Source of the DNA: an uncultured Eggerthellaceae bacterium | GTDB lineage: Bacteria > Actinomycetota > Coriobacteriia > Coriobacteriales > Eggerthellaceae | DNA: 30,614 nucleotides | Assembly (NCBI GenBank): GCA_934623455.1 | Contig: CAKTVK010000013.1 | Coordinates: 1-30,614 of the forward strand | Direction of reading: 5' to 3' | Shown: in pieces, positions 7,119-15,805 of the stretch | Layout of the letters: each line of letters starts with the position of its first letter | Numbering within the stretch: position 1 is the stretch's first letter | The notes under the pieces: model-generated | The model's input: only the letters and a program-made list of their open reading frames with translations | Database searches by the model: none | What the model was told of the DNA's origin: nothing | Translations under genes and position numbers: made by a program

Positions 7119-10100
7119 ATGTACTTGAAGTCGCTTTCGCTTAAGGGTTTCAAATCGTTTGCCGATCGTAGCGTGTTGTCGCTCGAGCCGGGCGTTACGG
7201 CCATTGTGGGTCCGAACGGTTCGGGTAAATCGAACATCTCTGATTCCGTTTTGTGGGTCCTGGGCGAGCGAAACGCCAAGAACCTGCGCGGCCAAGTCAT
7301 GGAAGACGTGATTTTTGCGGGGTCGTCGGCGCGCAAGTCGGTTGGTGTTGCTGAAGTTGATTTGGTGCTGGATAACTCCGATGGGTCGCTTCCCGTGGAC
7401 TATACGGAAGTTTCGGTTACGCGTCGCATGTATCGTAGCGGCGAAAGCGAATACCTGATCAATGGGTCGGCAGCGCGTCGCATGGATGTTTTGGACATCC
7501 TTCACGACTCCGGTTTGGGCACGGGAACATATTCCATTATTTCTCAGGGCAACCTTGATTCTATTCTGCAATCGAAGCCCGAAGATCGTCGTGCGCTCAT
7601 CGAAGAGGCTGCTGGCGTTTTGAAGCATAAGCAGCGCAAGCTGAAAAGCGAGCGTCGTATTGAGCAAATGGAGCAGCATCTTGAGCGTGTTCAGGATATC
7701 GTGAACGAAGTTTCGCGCCAGCTGGGCCCGCTTGAGCGCAAAGCGAAGAAGGCGGCAACGTATCAAGATCTGTCCGCCCAGCTCAATGAGCTCAGCTTGA
7801 GCCTTGCCGTTGATGATGTGCGTGTTTTGCAGGGAAAATGGAACGATATTTGTGCGCAAATTGCTTCGTTGGAAGAGCTTTTGGAGCAGCGTCGCGCTGG
7901 CATTAGCCAGGCGGAAGCGGAATCCGAGCGCATTCAGGGGCTTATCAGGAATGGAAGCGAGAGCCTAACGGAGCTTGCGCGCCAGCATCGTGCGGTGTCC
8001 GAGCAAGTTGAGCGCGTGGATTCCCAAGTTATATTGTTCCAGGAAAAACTGCGCAGCGCTCGTGTTCGCTCAGGCGAGCTGGAAGCGCTTATGGAATCGA
8101 ACGACCAGCGCGTCAAAATGCTGACCGAAGAGAATCAAGGTTTCGAGCAGGAGCTTTCCGACCTGCAGGAGAAGCTTGCCTCCGCGCATTCAGGCGTGGA
8201 TGCACTTGAGCGCGAACATTCTGCGGCTGCTTTGCAGCTTTCCGCATTGGAGCGCGATGTGTTCTCGCATCAGAGTTTGCGTCGCGAAGCAGAAAAAGAA
8301 GAGCAGACGATTCGCAACAACTACACGCGCACGAAGGAAAAGCTTGACATGGCGCAAAGTCGTGCGAGCTTGTTCGATGAGCGCATGGATGGCTTGCAGG
8401 AAGCGTTTGAGCAGGCCACTCAAGCCTATAACGCTTCCTTAGAACAAGGAAGTGCGCTTGATGAGCAGCTTGCAGCGGCAACGCGCGAGCAAGATGAAGC
8501 GCGTCTTGCATTCAATCAGGCGAAGGAGTCTGAGAAACAAGCAAAAAGCGCCCACGATGCCGCGATTCGCGAAGAGCGTCAGCTTGCTGCCCAGATGATT
8601 GCCCTTGAGCAACTTGAGCGGGAGAGCCTTGCGCAGGCTTCTGCTGCCCGCGCTTGGCTTGAGGACGATCAGCAAAAGCAGCGCCTGGATGTTTCTCCGC
8701 TTCTTCATGAAATTAAAGTTGAGCCGGGTTTTGACTTGCTTGTTGAGCGCCTGCTGGATGCGGATGTTTCGGCGCTTTTGGTAAAAGATGGGGCGTCCGC
8801 CGCGAATGTGGCGCGCGAGATGGGTAGCAAGAGTCTTTCAGGGTTGGTCACGCTGCTTTTGCGCAACGACAGCGCTCGTTTTGGTGTATCTGCTGTTGAC
8901 TCCGTGCTTCTTCAAGTGAGCAACCGTGAGCTTCTTATCAATCACGTAACGTCTGCGCCGGCGGCGCAAGAGGCAACGCGTGCGCTGCTGGGCAATGTGG
9001 TGGTGTGCAAAGACTTGGCGGATGCGCTTGAACTGCACGGAGTGGCGAAAGCGCCCCTTTGTGCTGCCACCTTGCAGGGCGATATTGTTTTTCCTGATGG
9101 ACGCGTTGTTCTAGGAAAAACGGCTGAAAACGAGACCGAAGGTGCCCTGGCTCGTTCTCGCAGGCTTGAAGCTTTGCGCGAATCGCACCGCAAGAGCTCC
9201 CTTGAGCTTAACGAGTGTGCGCAGGCTGCACAGACGGCTGCCGATGCGGTGAAGAAGCTCCAAGATGCCCTGCTTGAAAAAGGTCAGCAACTTGCGCAGG
9301 TGCGCGGCATGGTTTCATCTGCGAAAAACGAGCAAATGCTTGCGAAGAAGCGTCTTGATCAGGCGAAAAACGAACTAGAAAGCGCGCAGCGTCAGCGCAA
9401 AGACGTTCAGCGCACAATTGATCAGGCCACACCCCAAGTCCAGGAATTTCAGGAGTTGCTGCAAGCTGCGTCTGAAAAAGCGGCGCAGGAAAAGCTTTTG
9501 GTAACGCAGAGCCAAGATGCCGTTGCGCCGGCACGCACAAAAGAAGCGCAGTTAGCTCATGATCTAGCGGATGCCAAGTTGAAAGAAGCCATGCTCTCAG
9601 AGCGTGAAGTGTATCTGCGCCGTGTTTTGCAAACGCGCGCGGAAGAGCTTGAAAAGCTTGCGGAGTCGGATAAGAAAGCATGCGCGTCGCTTGCCGTGCA
9701 GAAGCGCATCGTGCGTCGTGCGGTGCCGCTTATCGCTACGCTGAACGTGTTGGGCGAGTCGGCGCGCGCTCGTGCTCGCGCGCTTGAGGATGCATCCGAG
9801 GAAAAGCAGCATGCGGCGGCTGGAACGCGTCAGCAGGCCGATGAAGCGGCAACGGCGCTGCGCGAAGCGCGTGCGGCTTACGAGCAGGTAAATGAAGAGC
9901 TGGGACAAGTGCGCATTGAGAAGGGGCGCCTTGAGATCCAAGTGGAGTCCAGTGTGTCCCTGATTGCGAAAGAATACGATTTGCCGCTTGAACAGGCTCT
10001 TGAGCTTCCGTCGCTGGAAGATCGTGGTCAGATTGAGCAAGAAGTGTTCGCTTTGAAGCGCCGTATCACGAACATGGGAAACATCAATCCCGATGCTGCT

Positions 10101-10688
10101 GCCGAATACGATGAGTTGAAAGTTCGCTACGACTATCTTTCTTCGCAGCTTGCTGACTTGCGTAGTGCACGTACGGCTCTACGCAAGATCAACGATGTTA
10201 TTGACGAGCGCATGAAAGATGATTTCGCGCGTACGTTTGCGGTTGCAAATGAGAATTTCAAAGTGATTTTCGCCGATCTTTTCCCTGGCGGAACGGCTGA
10301 ATTGCTGCTTGTTGACCCTCAGGATATGGAGCATACGGGTGTGGAAGTTGTGGCGCAACCGCGCGGCAAGAAGATTTCCAAGATGTCGCTTATGTCCGGC
10401 GGCGAGAAATCTCTGGTTGCTTTAGCGCTGCTGTTCGCCGTGTACCGTATTCGTAACACGCCATTCTATATTCTTGACGAAGTGGAGGCGGCGTTAGATG
10501 ATACTAACTTGCGCCGTTTGATTGCGTATCTCAATAAGCTGCGTGAATCAACCCAGCTCATCATGATTACGCATCAGCGTCGTACTATGGAAATGGCGGA
10601 CGTTTTGTTCGGCGTGTCCATGCAAGCCGATGGCGTGACGAAAGTTATCAGCCAGCGATTGGAGCACGCGCTTCAATATGCGGAGTAG
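7119..10688 (+). CDS. smc: Chromosome segregation ATPase SMC
   Basis: SMC dimers with ScpA/ScpB extrude and organise chromosomal DNA. The protein is 1189 residues, the normal size. The N-terminal ATPase half has Walker A GPNGSGKSN (31-39). Two long coiled-coil arms (about 165-500 and 670-1010) flank a hinge near 510-650 that includes GDIVFPDGRVVLG. The C-terminal half has the ABC signature SLMSGGEKS (Ser1093-Gly1095) and Walker B ILDEVEAALDD (Asp1120-Glu1121). The coil regions are rich in Glu, Gln, Ala and Arg, as expected. It lies in the conserved rnc-smc-ftsY order. No fpg (mutM) gene lies between rnc and smc, unlike several other Actinobacteria. Confidence 0.98.
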   Translation: MYLKSLSLKGFKSFADRSVLSLEPGVTAIVGPNGSGKSNISDSVLWVLGERNAKNLRGQVMEDVIFAGSSARKSVGVAEVDLVLDNSDGSLPVDYTEVSVTRRMYRSGESEYLINGSAARRMDVLDILHDSGLGTGTYSIISQGNLDSILQSKPEDRRALIEEAAGVLKHKQRKLKSERRIEQMEQHLERVQDIVNEVSRQLGPLERKAKKAATYQDLSAQLNELSLSLAVDDVRVLQGKWNDICAQIASLEELLEQRRAGISQAEAESERIQGLIRNGSESLTELARQHRAVSEQVERVDSQVILFQEKLRSARVRSGELEALMESNDQRVKMLTEENQGFEQELSDLQEKLASAHSGVDALEREHSAAALQLSALERDVFSHQSLRREAEKEEQTIRNNYTRTKEKLDMAQSRASLFDERMDGLQEAFEQATQAYNASLEQGSALDEQLAAATREQDEARLAFNQAKESEKQAKSAHDAAIREERQLAAQMIALEQLERESLAQASAARAWLEDDQQKQRLDVSPLLHEIKVEPGFDLLVERLLDADVSALLVKDGASAANVAREMGSKSLSGLVTLLLRNDSARFGVSAVDSVLLQVSNRELLINHVTSAPAAQEATRALLGNVVVCKDLADALELHGVAKAPLCAATLQGDIVFPDGRVVLGKTAENETEGALARSRRLEALRESHRKSSLELNECAQAAQTAADAVKKLQDALLEKGQQLAQVRGMVSSAKNEQMLAKKRLDQAKNELESAQRQRKDVQRTIDQATPQVQEFQELLQAASEKAAQEKLLVTQSQDAVAPARTKEAQLAHDLADAKLKEAMLSEREVYLRRVLQTRAEELEKLAESDKKACASLAVQKRIVRRAVPLIATLNVLGESARARARALEDASEEKQHAAAGTRQQADEAATALREARAAYEQVNEELGQVRIEKGRLEIQVESSVSLIAKEYDLPLEQALELPSLEDRGQIEQEVFALKRRITNMGNINPDAAAEYDELKVRYDYLSSQLADLRSARTALRKINDVIDERMKDDFARTFAVANENFKVIFADLFPGGTAELLLVDPQDMEHTGVEVVAQPRGKKISKMSLMSGGEKSLVALALLFAVYRIRNTPFYILDEVEAALDDTNLRRLIAYLNKLRESTQLIMITHQRRTMEMADVLFGVSMQADGVTKVISQRLEHALQYAE

Positions 10689-10699
10689 CCAGATTTGCT

Positions 10700-10728
10700 G
10701 CGATTTGCGCTTGGTTTCGCGCAATCGC
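10700..10728 (+). other. Stem-loop between smc and ftsY
   Basis: GCGATTTGCGC (10700-10710) and GCGCAATCGC (10719-10728) pair over 10 bp with a single bulged T around an 8-nt loop. The structure starts 11 nt after the smc stop and ends 25 nt before ftsY. AAAA, not a T-tract, follows, so it resembles an RNA-processing or stability hairpin more than a terminator. Confidence 0.7.
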
Positions 10729-10753
10729 AAAATGATAGGAAGGAACAGCGCAA

Positions 10754-11692
10754 ATGGGCTTTTTTGACCGTTTGAGTGAGGGTTTGGAGCGTTCGCGCAC
10801 AAAGTTCAAAGAGCAGATGAATGTTTTGCTTCAGCGCGGCCCCAAGCTTGACGATGACTTTTGGGACGATTTGGAAGAAGTTCTCATTTTGGCAGATGTG
10901 GGCGGCGCTGCTTCCAGCCAGATTGTGGAAAACTTGCGTGACCGCGCCACGCGTTTGGCGCTTCCCGATGCGATGTCGGTTCTTTCCCTTTTGGAAGAGC
11001 AAATGGCCGATTTCTTCGTGCAGGACGAAAAGGATATTTTTGGCGCACAACCCGCGGTTATCCTTTTCGTGGGCGTGAACGGATCGGGCAAAACCACTAC
11101 GGTGGGCAAGCTGGCAAAGCAGGCTACCGAGCAAGGGCGCAGCGTGTTGCTGGGCAGTGCTGATACGTTCCGGGCTGCGGCTATTGAGCAGCTGGAAGTG
11201 TGGGCGCGTCGCGCTGACGTGCCCATTTGCATGCGCGAACGTGGCAGTGACCCGGCAAGCGTGTGCTATGACACCATCGAACGCGCCGAACGCGAAGACT
11301 CCGATTTAGTCCTTATCGATACGGCGGGCCGCTTGCATACTTCATCGGATCTTATGCGCGAGCTGCAGAAAGTTGTTTCGGTGGTGCGCAAGCGCTCAAA
11401 ACTGCCTGTTTACACGGTGCTGGTCATTGATTCCACTACGGGTCAAAATGGCCTTTCGCAAGCACGCGAGTTCCATAAGGCACTCACGCTGGACGGTGTT
11501 ATCATGACCAAGCTTGATGGCACAGCAAAAGGCGGCATTGCATTGGCGGTGTCCCATGAGCTGCATCTTCCTATTTTGAAGATTGGCGTGGGCGAAGGAT
11601 TGGACGATCTGCGGGAATTCGATGCGAAAGACTTTGTGTCGGCGCTTATTGGGTCGTTTGGAACCGAAACTGACAGCGGGGAAGATAAGTAA
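10754..11692 (+). CDS. ftsY: Signal recognition particle receptor FtsY
   Basis: FtsY is the membrane-associated GTPase that receives ribosome-SRP complexes at the translocon. The 312-residue protein has a short N domain (about 1-95) and a G domain with VGVNGSGKTTT (P-loop 107-115), DTAGRLH (from 189) and TKLDGTAKGG (from 252). It begins MGFFDRLSEGLERSR, an amphipathic segment, and lacks the long acidic A domain of E. coli FtsY, as is usual outside proteobacteria. The GxGE/DL closing motif appears as GVGEGLDDLREF. The ribosome binding site is AGGAAGGAA. It is followed by its partner ffh. Confidence 0.97.
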   Translation: MGFFDRLSEGLERSRTKFKEQMNVLLQRGPKLDDDFWDDLEEVLILADVGGAASSQIVENLRDRATRLALPDAMSVLSLLEEQMADFFVQDEKDIFGAQPAVILFVGVNGSGKTTTVGKLAKQATEQGRSVLLGSADTFRAAAIEQLEVWARRADVPICMRERGSDPASVCYDTIERAEREDSDLVLIDTAGRLHTSSDLMRELQKVVSVVRKRSKLPVYTVLVIDSTTGQNGLSQAREFHKALTLDGVIMTKLDGTAKGGIALAVSHELHLPILKIGVGEGLDDLREFDAKDFVSALIGSFGTETDSGEDK

Positions 11693-11734
11693 GTTCCTGT
11701 GTGGTGCGTGCATGCGATGTGTGTGCTGCGCTCC

Positions 11735-11756
11735 TGCGCGGCCTATGCGCGGCCTA
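11735..11756. repeat. Perfect 11-bp direct duplication between ftsY and ffh
   Basis: TGCGCGGCCTA occurs twice head to tail (11735-11745 and 11746-11756) in the 118-nt ftsY-ffh gap. I see no clear promoter or terminator in this gap. It is rich in TGCG/TGTG motifs. Confidence 0.9.
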
Positions 11757-11810
11757 GATGCGATGCAGGGAAACGATACGAGATAAACAACGGGAAGAGA
11801 GAAAACGAGC

Positions 11811-13229
11811 ATGCTTGAATCGCTTTCTGATAGACTCCAAGGCGTGTTTGGCCGTCTTAAGGGCAAAGGTCGTCTTACCGAAGAAGATATCAACGATGCC
11901 ATGCGCGAGATTCGCATGGCCCTTCTAGAGGCCGACGTTAACTTCAGGGTGGTGAAGGGCTTTATTTCGCGCACGAAGCAGCGCTGTTTAGAGGCCGAGG
12001 TTCTTGATTCGCTCACACCTGCTCAAAACGTCGTGAAAGTGGTTTTAGACGAGCTCACCGCACTTTTGGGCACGTCTGATAGCCGCCTGGTGCTGGGGAG
12101 CCGCATTCCGAATGTCATCATGCTGGTGGGTCTTCAGGGTTCCGGTAAAACAACGGCGGCAGTGAAGCTCGCATATCTTCTGAAGCAGCAAAATCATAAT
12201 CCCCTGGTTGTGGCGTGCGACGTGTATCGTCCTGCTGCTGCCGACCAGTTGGAAACGCTGGCGGGCGAGATTGGCGTGCGTTGCTACCGTGAGGCATCGA
12301 CTGATCCCGTTGAGATTGCGCGCCATGGCGTGCAGGACGCTATTGACAGCATGCGCGACGTGGTGATCATCGATACCGCAGGCCGTTTGCATGTTGACGA
12401 AGACATGATGGTTGAAGCGCGAAACATCAAGGATGCCGTTAAGCCCGACCAGATTCTTATGGTAGTTGATGCTATGACCGGCCAAGATGTGGTGAACGTT
12501 GCCGCATCGTTCGCTGAGCGCGTTGACTTCGATGGTGTGATTATGTCGAAGATGGACGGCGACGCCCGTGGCGGTGGTGCACTGTCAATCCGCGAAGTTA
12601 CCGGCAAGCCCATCAAGTTCATCTCGCAAGGCGAAAAGCCCGATTCTCTTGAAGTGTTCCACCCTGACCGCATGGCAAAGCGCATTTTGGGTATGGGAGA
12701 CATGGTTTCCCTTATTGAGAGCGCGGTGAAGCTGCAAGAGGAAAAAGTTGAGGAAGAGCAGGCAAAACGCTTTGCGAAAGCGCAGCTGACGTTTGATGAC
12801 TTCTTGGATATGAATAAGAAAGTCAAGAAGATGGGCGGTGTATCGAAGCTCATCTCTGCTTTGCCCGGTGGCGATAAGGCCATGGCGAAGGGCGAGGTCG
12901 ATGAAGACGCGCTTGACAGAATGGCGGTCATTATTGGCTCTATGACGAAAGCAGAACGCCAAAAGCCCAACATCATCAATGGCAGCCGTCGTGCGCGCAT
13001 TGCGGCGGGAGCGGGCGTTTCAGTGACCGAGGTCAACCAGCTTATCAAGAAGTTCAACGAAACCTGTAAGATGATCAAGAAGATGTCGGCGGCGCAGGCG
13101 GCTCAGCAATCCAGGAAGGGCAAGAAAGGCAAGAAACGCCCCGCGCGCGGCGGATTTGGCGCCGGTTCACCGTTGAGCGGTATGAGCGCTTCTGACCTGA
13201 AGAAGCTGCAAGATATGTTAGGTGAGTAG
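11811..13229 (+). CDS. ffh: Signal recognition particle protein Ffh (SRP54)
   Basis: Ffh binds 4.5S/SRP RNA and nascent signal sequences, and docks to FtsY for co-translational membrane targeting. The 472-residue protein has the N domain (about 1-100), and a G domain with GLQGSGKTTAAVKLA (P-loop 107-114), DTAGRLHVDEDMM (from 188) and SKMDGDARGGGALS. A Met-rich M domain (about 310-440) includes INGSRRARIAAGAGVSVTEV, the RNA-binding segment. The C-terminus is a Lys/Gly-rich linker ending SASDLKKLQDMLGE. The start is ATG 11811, preceded by a GGGAAGAGAG-like site. Side-by-side ftsY and ffh allow matched expression of receptor and particle. Confidence 0.98.
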   Translation: MLESLSDRLQGVFGRLKGKGRLTEEDINDAMREIRMALLEADVNFRVVKGFISRTKQRCLEAEVLDSLTPAQNVVKVVLDELTALLGTSDSRLVLGSRIPNVIMLVGLQGSGKTTAAVKLAYLLKQQNHNPLVVACDVYRPAAADQLETLAGEIGVRCYREASTDPVEIARHGVQDAIDSMRDVVIIDTAGRLHVDEDMMVEARNIKDAVKPDQILMVVDAMTGQDVVNVAASFAERVDFDGVIMSKMDGDARGGGALSIREVTGKPIKFISQGEKPDSLEVFHPDRMAKRILGMGDMVSLIESAVKLQEEKVEEEQAKRFAKAQLTFDDFLDMNKKVKKMGGVSKLISALPGGDKAMAKGEVDEDALDRMAVIIGSMTKAERQKPNIINGSRRARIAAGAGVSVTEVNQLIKKFNETCKMIKKMSAAQAAQQSRKGKKGKKRPARGGFGAGSPLSGMSASDLKKLQDMLGE

Positions 13230-13356
13230 TCTTTTCTTCGATTTTGCGGTTTGAACTTGCCAAAAGAAATGTTTCGTAATAGTATATACAATCGCTGTTT
13301 TCTAGGGTAATGAGGCCCTGCATATAGATTTAGAGATAAAAAAGGAGTTCATCTTC
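13230..13356 (+). promoter_or_regulatory. ffh / rpsP intergenic region, probable promoter
   Basis: This A+T-rich gap precedes the ribosomal protein operon. TACAAT (13287-13292) is the best -10 but lacks a good -35. TTGCCA (13257-13262) with TAGTAT (13280-13285) at 17 bp is an alternative. AAAAAAGGAG (13338-13347) is the rpsP ribosome binding site. There is no convincing terminator for ffh; AGGG/CCCT near 13303-13319 gives only a 4-bp stem. Confidence 0.4.
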
Positions 13357-13602
13357 ATGGCTGTTAAGATTCGCCTTGCACGTCACGGTTCCAAGAAGCG
13401 TCCGTACTACCGTATTGTTGTTGCAGAAGCTTCTGCTCCCCGCGATGGTCGTTTTATCGATCAGGTTGGTACCTACAATCCTTGCACCGAGCCTGTTGCT
13501 GTTTCTGTTGACCTGGCTAAGGTTGACCAATGGATTGCAAATGGTGCTCAGCCCACCGATACCGTTAAGCGTCTGATCGACGGCGTTCGCAAGGAAGCAT
13601 AA
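13357..13602 (+). CDS. rpsP: 30S ribosomal protein S16
   Basis: The 81-residue protein begins MAVKIRLARHGSKKRPYYRIVVA, followed by PRDGRFIDQVGTYNP, both signatures of S16, a small-subunit assembly protein. The strong site AAAAAAGGAG lies 9 nt upstream. It heads the rpsP-khpA-rimM-trmD operon: the khpA ATG follows its stop after 1 nt. Confidence 0.98.
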   Translation: MAVKIRLARHGSKKRPYYRIVVAEASAPRDGRFIDQVGTYNPCTEPVAVSVDLAKVDQWIANGAQPTDTVKRLIDGVRKEA

Positions 13603-13603
13603 A

Positions 13604-13858
13604 ATGCCTGAGTTGACCGAGAAAATTTCCGGTCTTGTTGAGACGGTTGTTCGTCCCCTTATCGAGTTCGAGGACGATTTCGAGATTTCCGCCTATGAGG
13701 AATCGGGGAATACCATCGTCGTTGAGTTGCGCGTGAACGAAGCCGATGCCGGTAAGGTTATCGGTCGCCAGGGTCGCATTATTAAGGCGGTTCGTACGGT
13801 TGCGCGCGCAGCTGCTTCTCAAGAAAATGCCCATGTCGAAGTGGAGCTCATTGACTAA
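13604..13858 (+). CDS. khpA: KH-domain RNA-binding protein KhpA
   Basis: This is an 84-residue protein with one KH fold. The GxxG loop is GRQG inside AGKVIGRQGRIIKAVRTV (about 48-65). KhpA (older names YlqC, or KH-domain 'RNA-binding protein') binds RNA, often with KhpB, and influences small-RNA biology and cell elongation in Gram-positives. Position between rpsP and rimM is the standard location of this family. RimM begins 2 nt after its stop. Confidence 0.95.
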   Translation: MPELTEKISGLVETVVRPLIEFEDDFEISAYEESGNTIVVELRVNEADAGKVIGRQGRIIKAVRTVARAAASQENAHVEVELID

Positions 13859-13860
13859 CA

Positions 13861-14379
13861 ATGAATGCTTGGGTTGACGTTGCCGTTTTGACGGGAACCA
13901 AAACGCTTGATGGAAGGCTCGTGGTGCGTTCTGCACCGAGCCTTCCGTTTTTGTTGTCTGAGGGGCAAAAGGTATTTTTTGCCCCGCCCGTAATTGATGT
14001 CCCAAGAACCGCAACGGTTGATGAAATCACGGAAGGTGCCGGAGGCGACTACATTGTTCGCTTCAGCTCGGTGCGCGATAAAACGACGGCGGGAAAACTC
14101 CTGGATTGTCACGTTCTGCTGAGCAAAGACGATTTAGATGCCACTTCTGCAGCACTTGCCGATAGCTCGTTTATCGATTATGACGTGATTGACGTTGAAA
14201 TGGGCCATTTGGGCTCGGTAGAAGCCTTAGAGCAGATGCCTGCCCAGTTCTTGCTGCGTGTTGCCGCCGATGACGGCTACACGTTCTCTATTCCTTTTGT
14301 GGATGAGTTCATTAGGGAAGTTGACCCCGAGAACAAGGTTGTAAGCGTGGATATCCCTTCGGGACTTCTTGAGTTGTAG
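13861..14379 (+). CDS. rimM: Ribosome maturation factor RimM
   Basis: RimM assists assembly of the 30S head by binding S19. The 172 residues show the two-domain plan. The N-terminal beta-barrel is divergent: it has VAVLTGTKTLDGRLVVRSA where most have a G-x-x-GLRGE-like motif. A PRC-barrel domain follows (about 95-172), ending with the conserved IPFVDEFIREVDPENK and VDIPSGLLEL segments. The identity rests mainly on that C-terminal signature and on the khpA-rimM-trmD context. trmD starts 11 nt after the stop with AGGAGG upstream. Confidence 0.92.
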   Translation: MNAWVDVAVLTGTKTLDGRLVVRSAPSLPFLLSEGQKVFFAPPVIDVPRTATVDEITEGAGGDYIVRFSSVRDKTTAGKLLDCHVLLSKDDLDATSAALADSSFIDYDVIDVEMGHLGSVEALEQMPAQFLLRVAADDGYTFSIPFVDEFIREVDPENKVVSVDIPSGLLEL

Positions 14380-14390
14380 GAGGCGCAGCT

Positions 14391-15119
14391 ATGCGTATCG
14401 ATACGCTTTCCACGTTTCCCGATATGTTCAGCTCGGTTATGGGTGCTTCCATTATGAAGCGTGCCCAAGATAAGGGCTATCTTGATTTTCATGCGCACGA
14501 TCTGCGCGAATGGACCCATGATCGTCATCGTACAACCGACGATGATCCTTATGGCGGCGGTCAAGGGCTTGTTATGAAGTGCGAGCCTATCTTTGAGGCG
14601 TACGACAGCCTTGTTTCTGCTTGCGATGCGGCTCCCTATACCATCCTGCTTTCTCCATGCGGTCGGCCCTTCAACGATGCGTTTGCCACTGAGCTTTCCG
14701 AAAAAGAGCGCATCCTGTTCATTTGCGGCCACTATGAAGGCATTGATGAGCGCGTTTACTCTTTAGCCGATGCCACCATTTCCTTGGGCGATTACGTTTT
14801 GACCAGCGGTGAGCTTGCTTCTATGGTCATCATCGATGCGTTGGTACGTAAAATCCCCGGCGTGTTAGGCGCGGAAAATGGCGCGCAAGACGAAAGCTTC
14901 TACGACAATTTGCTTGAATATCCACAGTACACGCGTCCTGCGAGCTATCGCGGCATGGAAGTTCCTGCCGAGCTCTTATCGGGTAATCATGCGCTGATTG
15001 CTTCGTGGCGCCGCAAGCAAAGTCTTGAGCGTACGTTGCGTTTGCGACCCGACTTGCTTGAGGACGCTCCGCTGACTTCCGATGATAGAAGATTTTTGCA
15101 ATCTTTACTTGAGCAATAA
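14391..15119 (+). CDS. trmD: tRNA (guanine37-N1)-methyltransferase TrmD
   Basis: TrmD methylates N1 of G37 next to the anticodon to prevent +1 frameshifting. It is a SPOUT-class dimer with a trefoil knot. The 242-residue sequence has DDDPYGGGQGLVMKCEP (about 50-66), the SAM knot motifs ILLSPCGRPF and ICGHYEGIDERV, and SLGDYVLTSGELA. The C-terminal domain has YPQYTRPASYRGMEVPAELLSGNH. It is the last gene of the rpsP operon. rplS, which follows trmD in many bacteria, is not here; lepB is next. Confidence 0.98.
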   Translation: MRIDTLSTFPDMFSSVMGASIMKRAQDKGYLDFHAHDLREWTHDRHRTTDDDPYGGGQGLVMKCEPIFEAYDSLVSACDAAPYTILLSPCGRPFNDAFATELSEKERILFICGHYEGIDERVYSLADATISLGDYVLTSGELASMVIIDALVRKIPGVLGAENGAQDESFYDNLLEYPQYTRPASYRGMEVPAELLSGNHALIASWRRKQSLERTLRLRPDLLEDAPLTSDDRRFLQSLLEQ

Positions 15120-15138
15120 TCGCCATCGCTTATAAGCG
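15109..15138 (+). promoter_or_regulatory. Candidate lepB promoter overlapping a 12-bp palindrome
   Basis: TTGAGC (15109-15114, inside the end of trmD) and TATAAG (15131-15136) are 16 bp apart. The -10 lies in the perfect palindrome CGCTTATAAGCG (15127-15138), which could be an operator or a simple hairpin. The lepB ATG is at 15206 with AGAAAGG upstream. Confidence 0.5.
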
Positions 15139-15205
15139 GTATCATAGGACGTTAGTGATTTTTAGTTGATATGCGACAGGCGCGCAGTGAAAAGAAAGGT
15201 TTTGC

Positions 15206-15805
15206 ATGGCCCCTCAGAGCACGTGGGAAAATGAAGTAAACGCATTGCGCGAGAAGCAAACCGCCCCCGTTCCAGAGAAAAAGAAAAGCTCATGGGCGGG
15301 CTTTTTTGGCATGCTTATCCTGGTCGTTCTTATTTCGCTTGGCTTGCGTACGTTTGTTTTTCAGCCTTTCGAGATTCCTTCCGGCTCTATGGAAGAAACC
15401 ATCATGCCTGGTGACATGGTGTTTTCTGAAAAGGTGTCTTATTATTTCAGAACGCCGGAGCAAGGAGAGATTGTCACGTTTAAAGATCCCGATGAGGCGG
15501 GTCGTACCCTTATCAAGCGGTGCATTGCCGTTGGTGGTCAAACGGTCGATCTGCAAAACGGCGTTGTGTACGTTGATAATGAGCCGCTGAGCGAGGAATA
15601 CACGAATGCAAAACCGTCGTACCCCTTGAATTCTGCGCGGGTGTCGTATCCGTATACGGTGCCTGAAGGATACATTTGGGTGATGGGCGATAATCGCGAT
15701 CACTCCCAAGATTCGCGTTATTTCGGTGCCGTGCCGGTAAGCAGTGTTTCGGGCCGCGCGTTTTTCATGTACTGGCCGCTGAACAGCATCGGGCTTTTGG
15801 AGTAG
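15206..15805 (+). CDS. lepB: Signal peptidase I
   Basis: Signal peptidase I removes signal peptides from Sec- and Tat-exported proteins at the outer face of the membrane. The 199-residue protein has a cytosolic Lys-rich N-terminus (1-28), one membrane segment (about 29-50), then IPSGSM with catalytic Ser61 and the general base Lys104 in TLIKRCIAVGG. The downstream family motif GDNRDHSQDSRYFG is present. With a single N-terminal anchor it fits the Gram-positive type. The location after trmD is common in Actinobacteria. A weak 5-bp hairpin with TTTT at 15889-15908 could terminate it. Confidence 0.96.
   Translation: MAPQSTWENEVNALREKQTAPVPEKKKSSWAGFFGMLILVVLISLGLRTFVFQPFEIPSGSMEETIMPGDMVFSEKVSYYFRTPEQGEIVTFKDPDEAGRTLIKRCIAVGGQTVDLQNGVVYVDNEPLSEEYTNAKPSYPLNSARVSYPYTVPEGYIWVMGDNRDHSQDSRYFGAVPVSSVSGRAFFMYWPLNSIGLLE

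Noticed and set aside
6576..7859. A 427-codon open frame on the minus strand across rnc and smc
   Set aside because: It lies wholly antisense to two certain genes. Its Phe/Ala-rich repeats are the reverse complement of the RNase III tail, and it has no domain I recognise.
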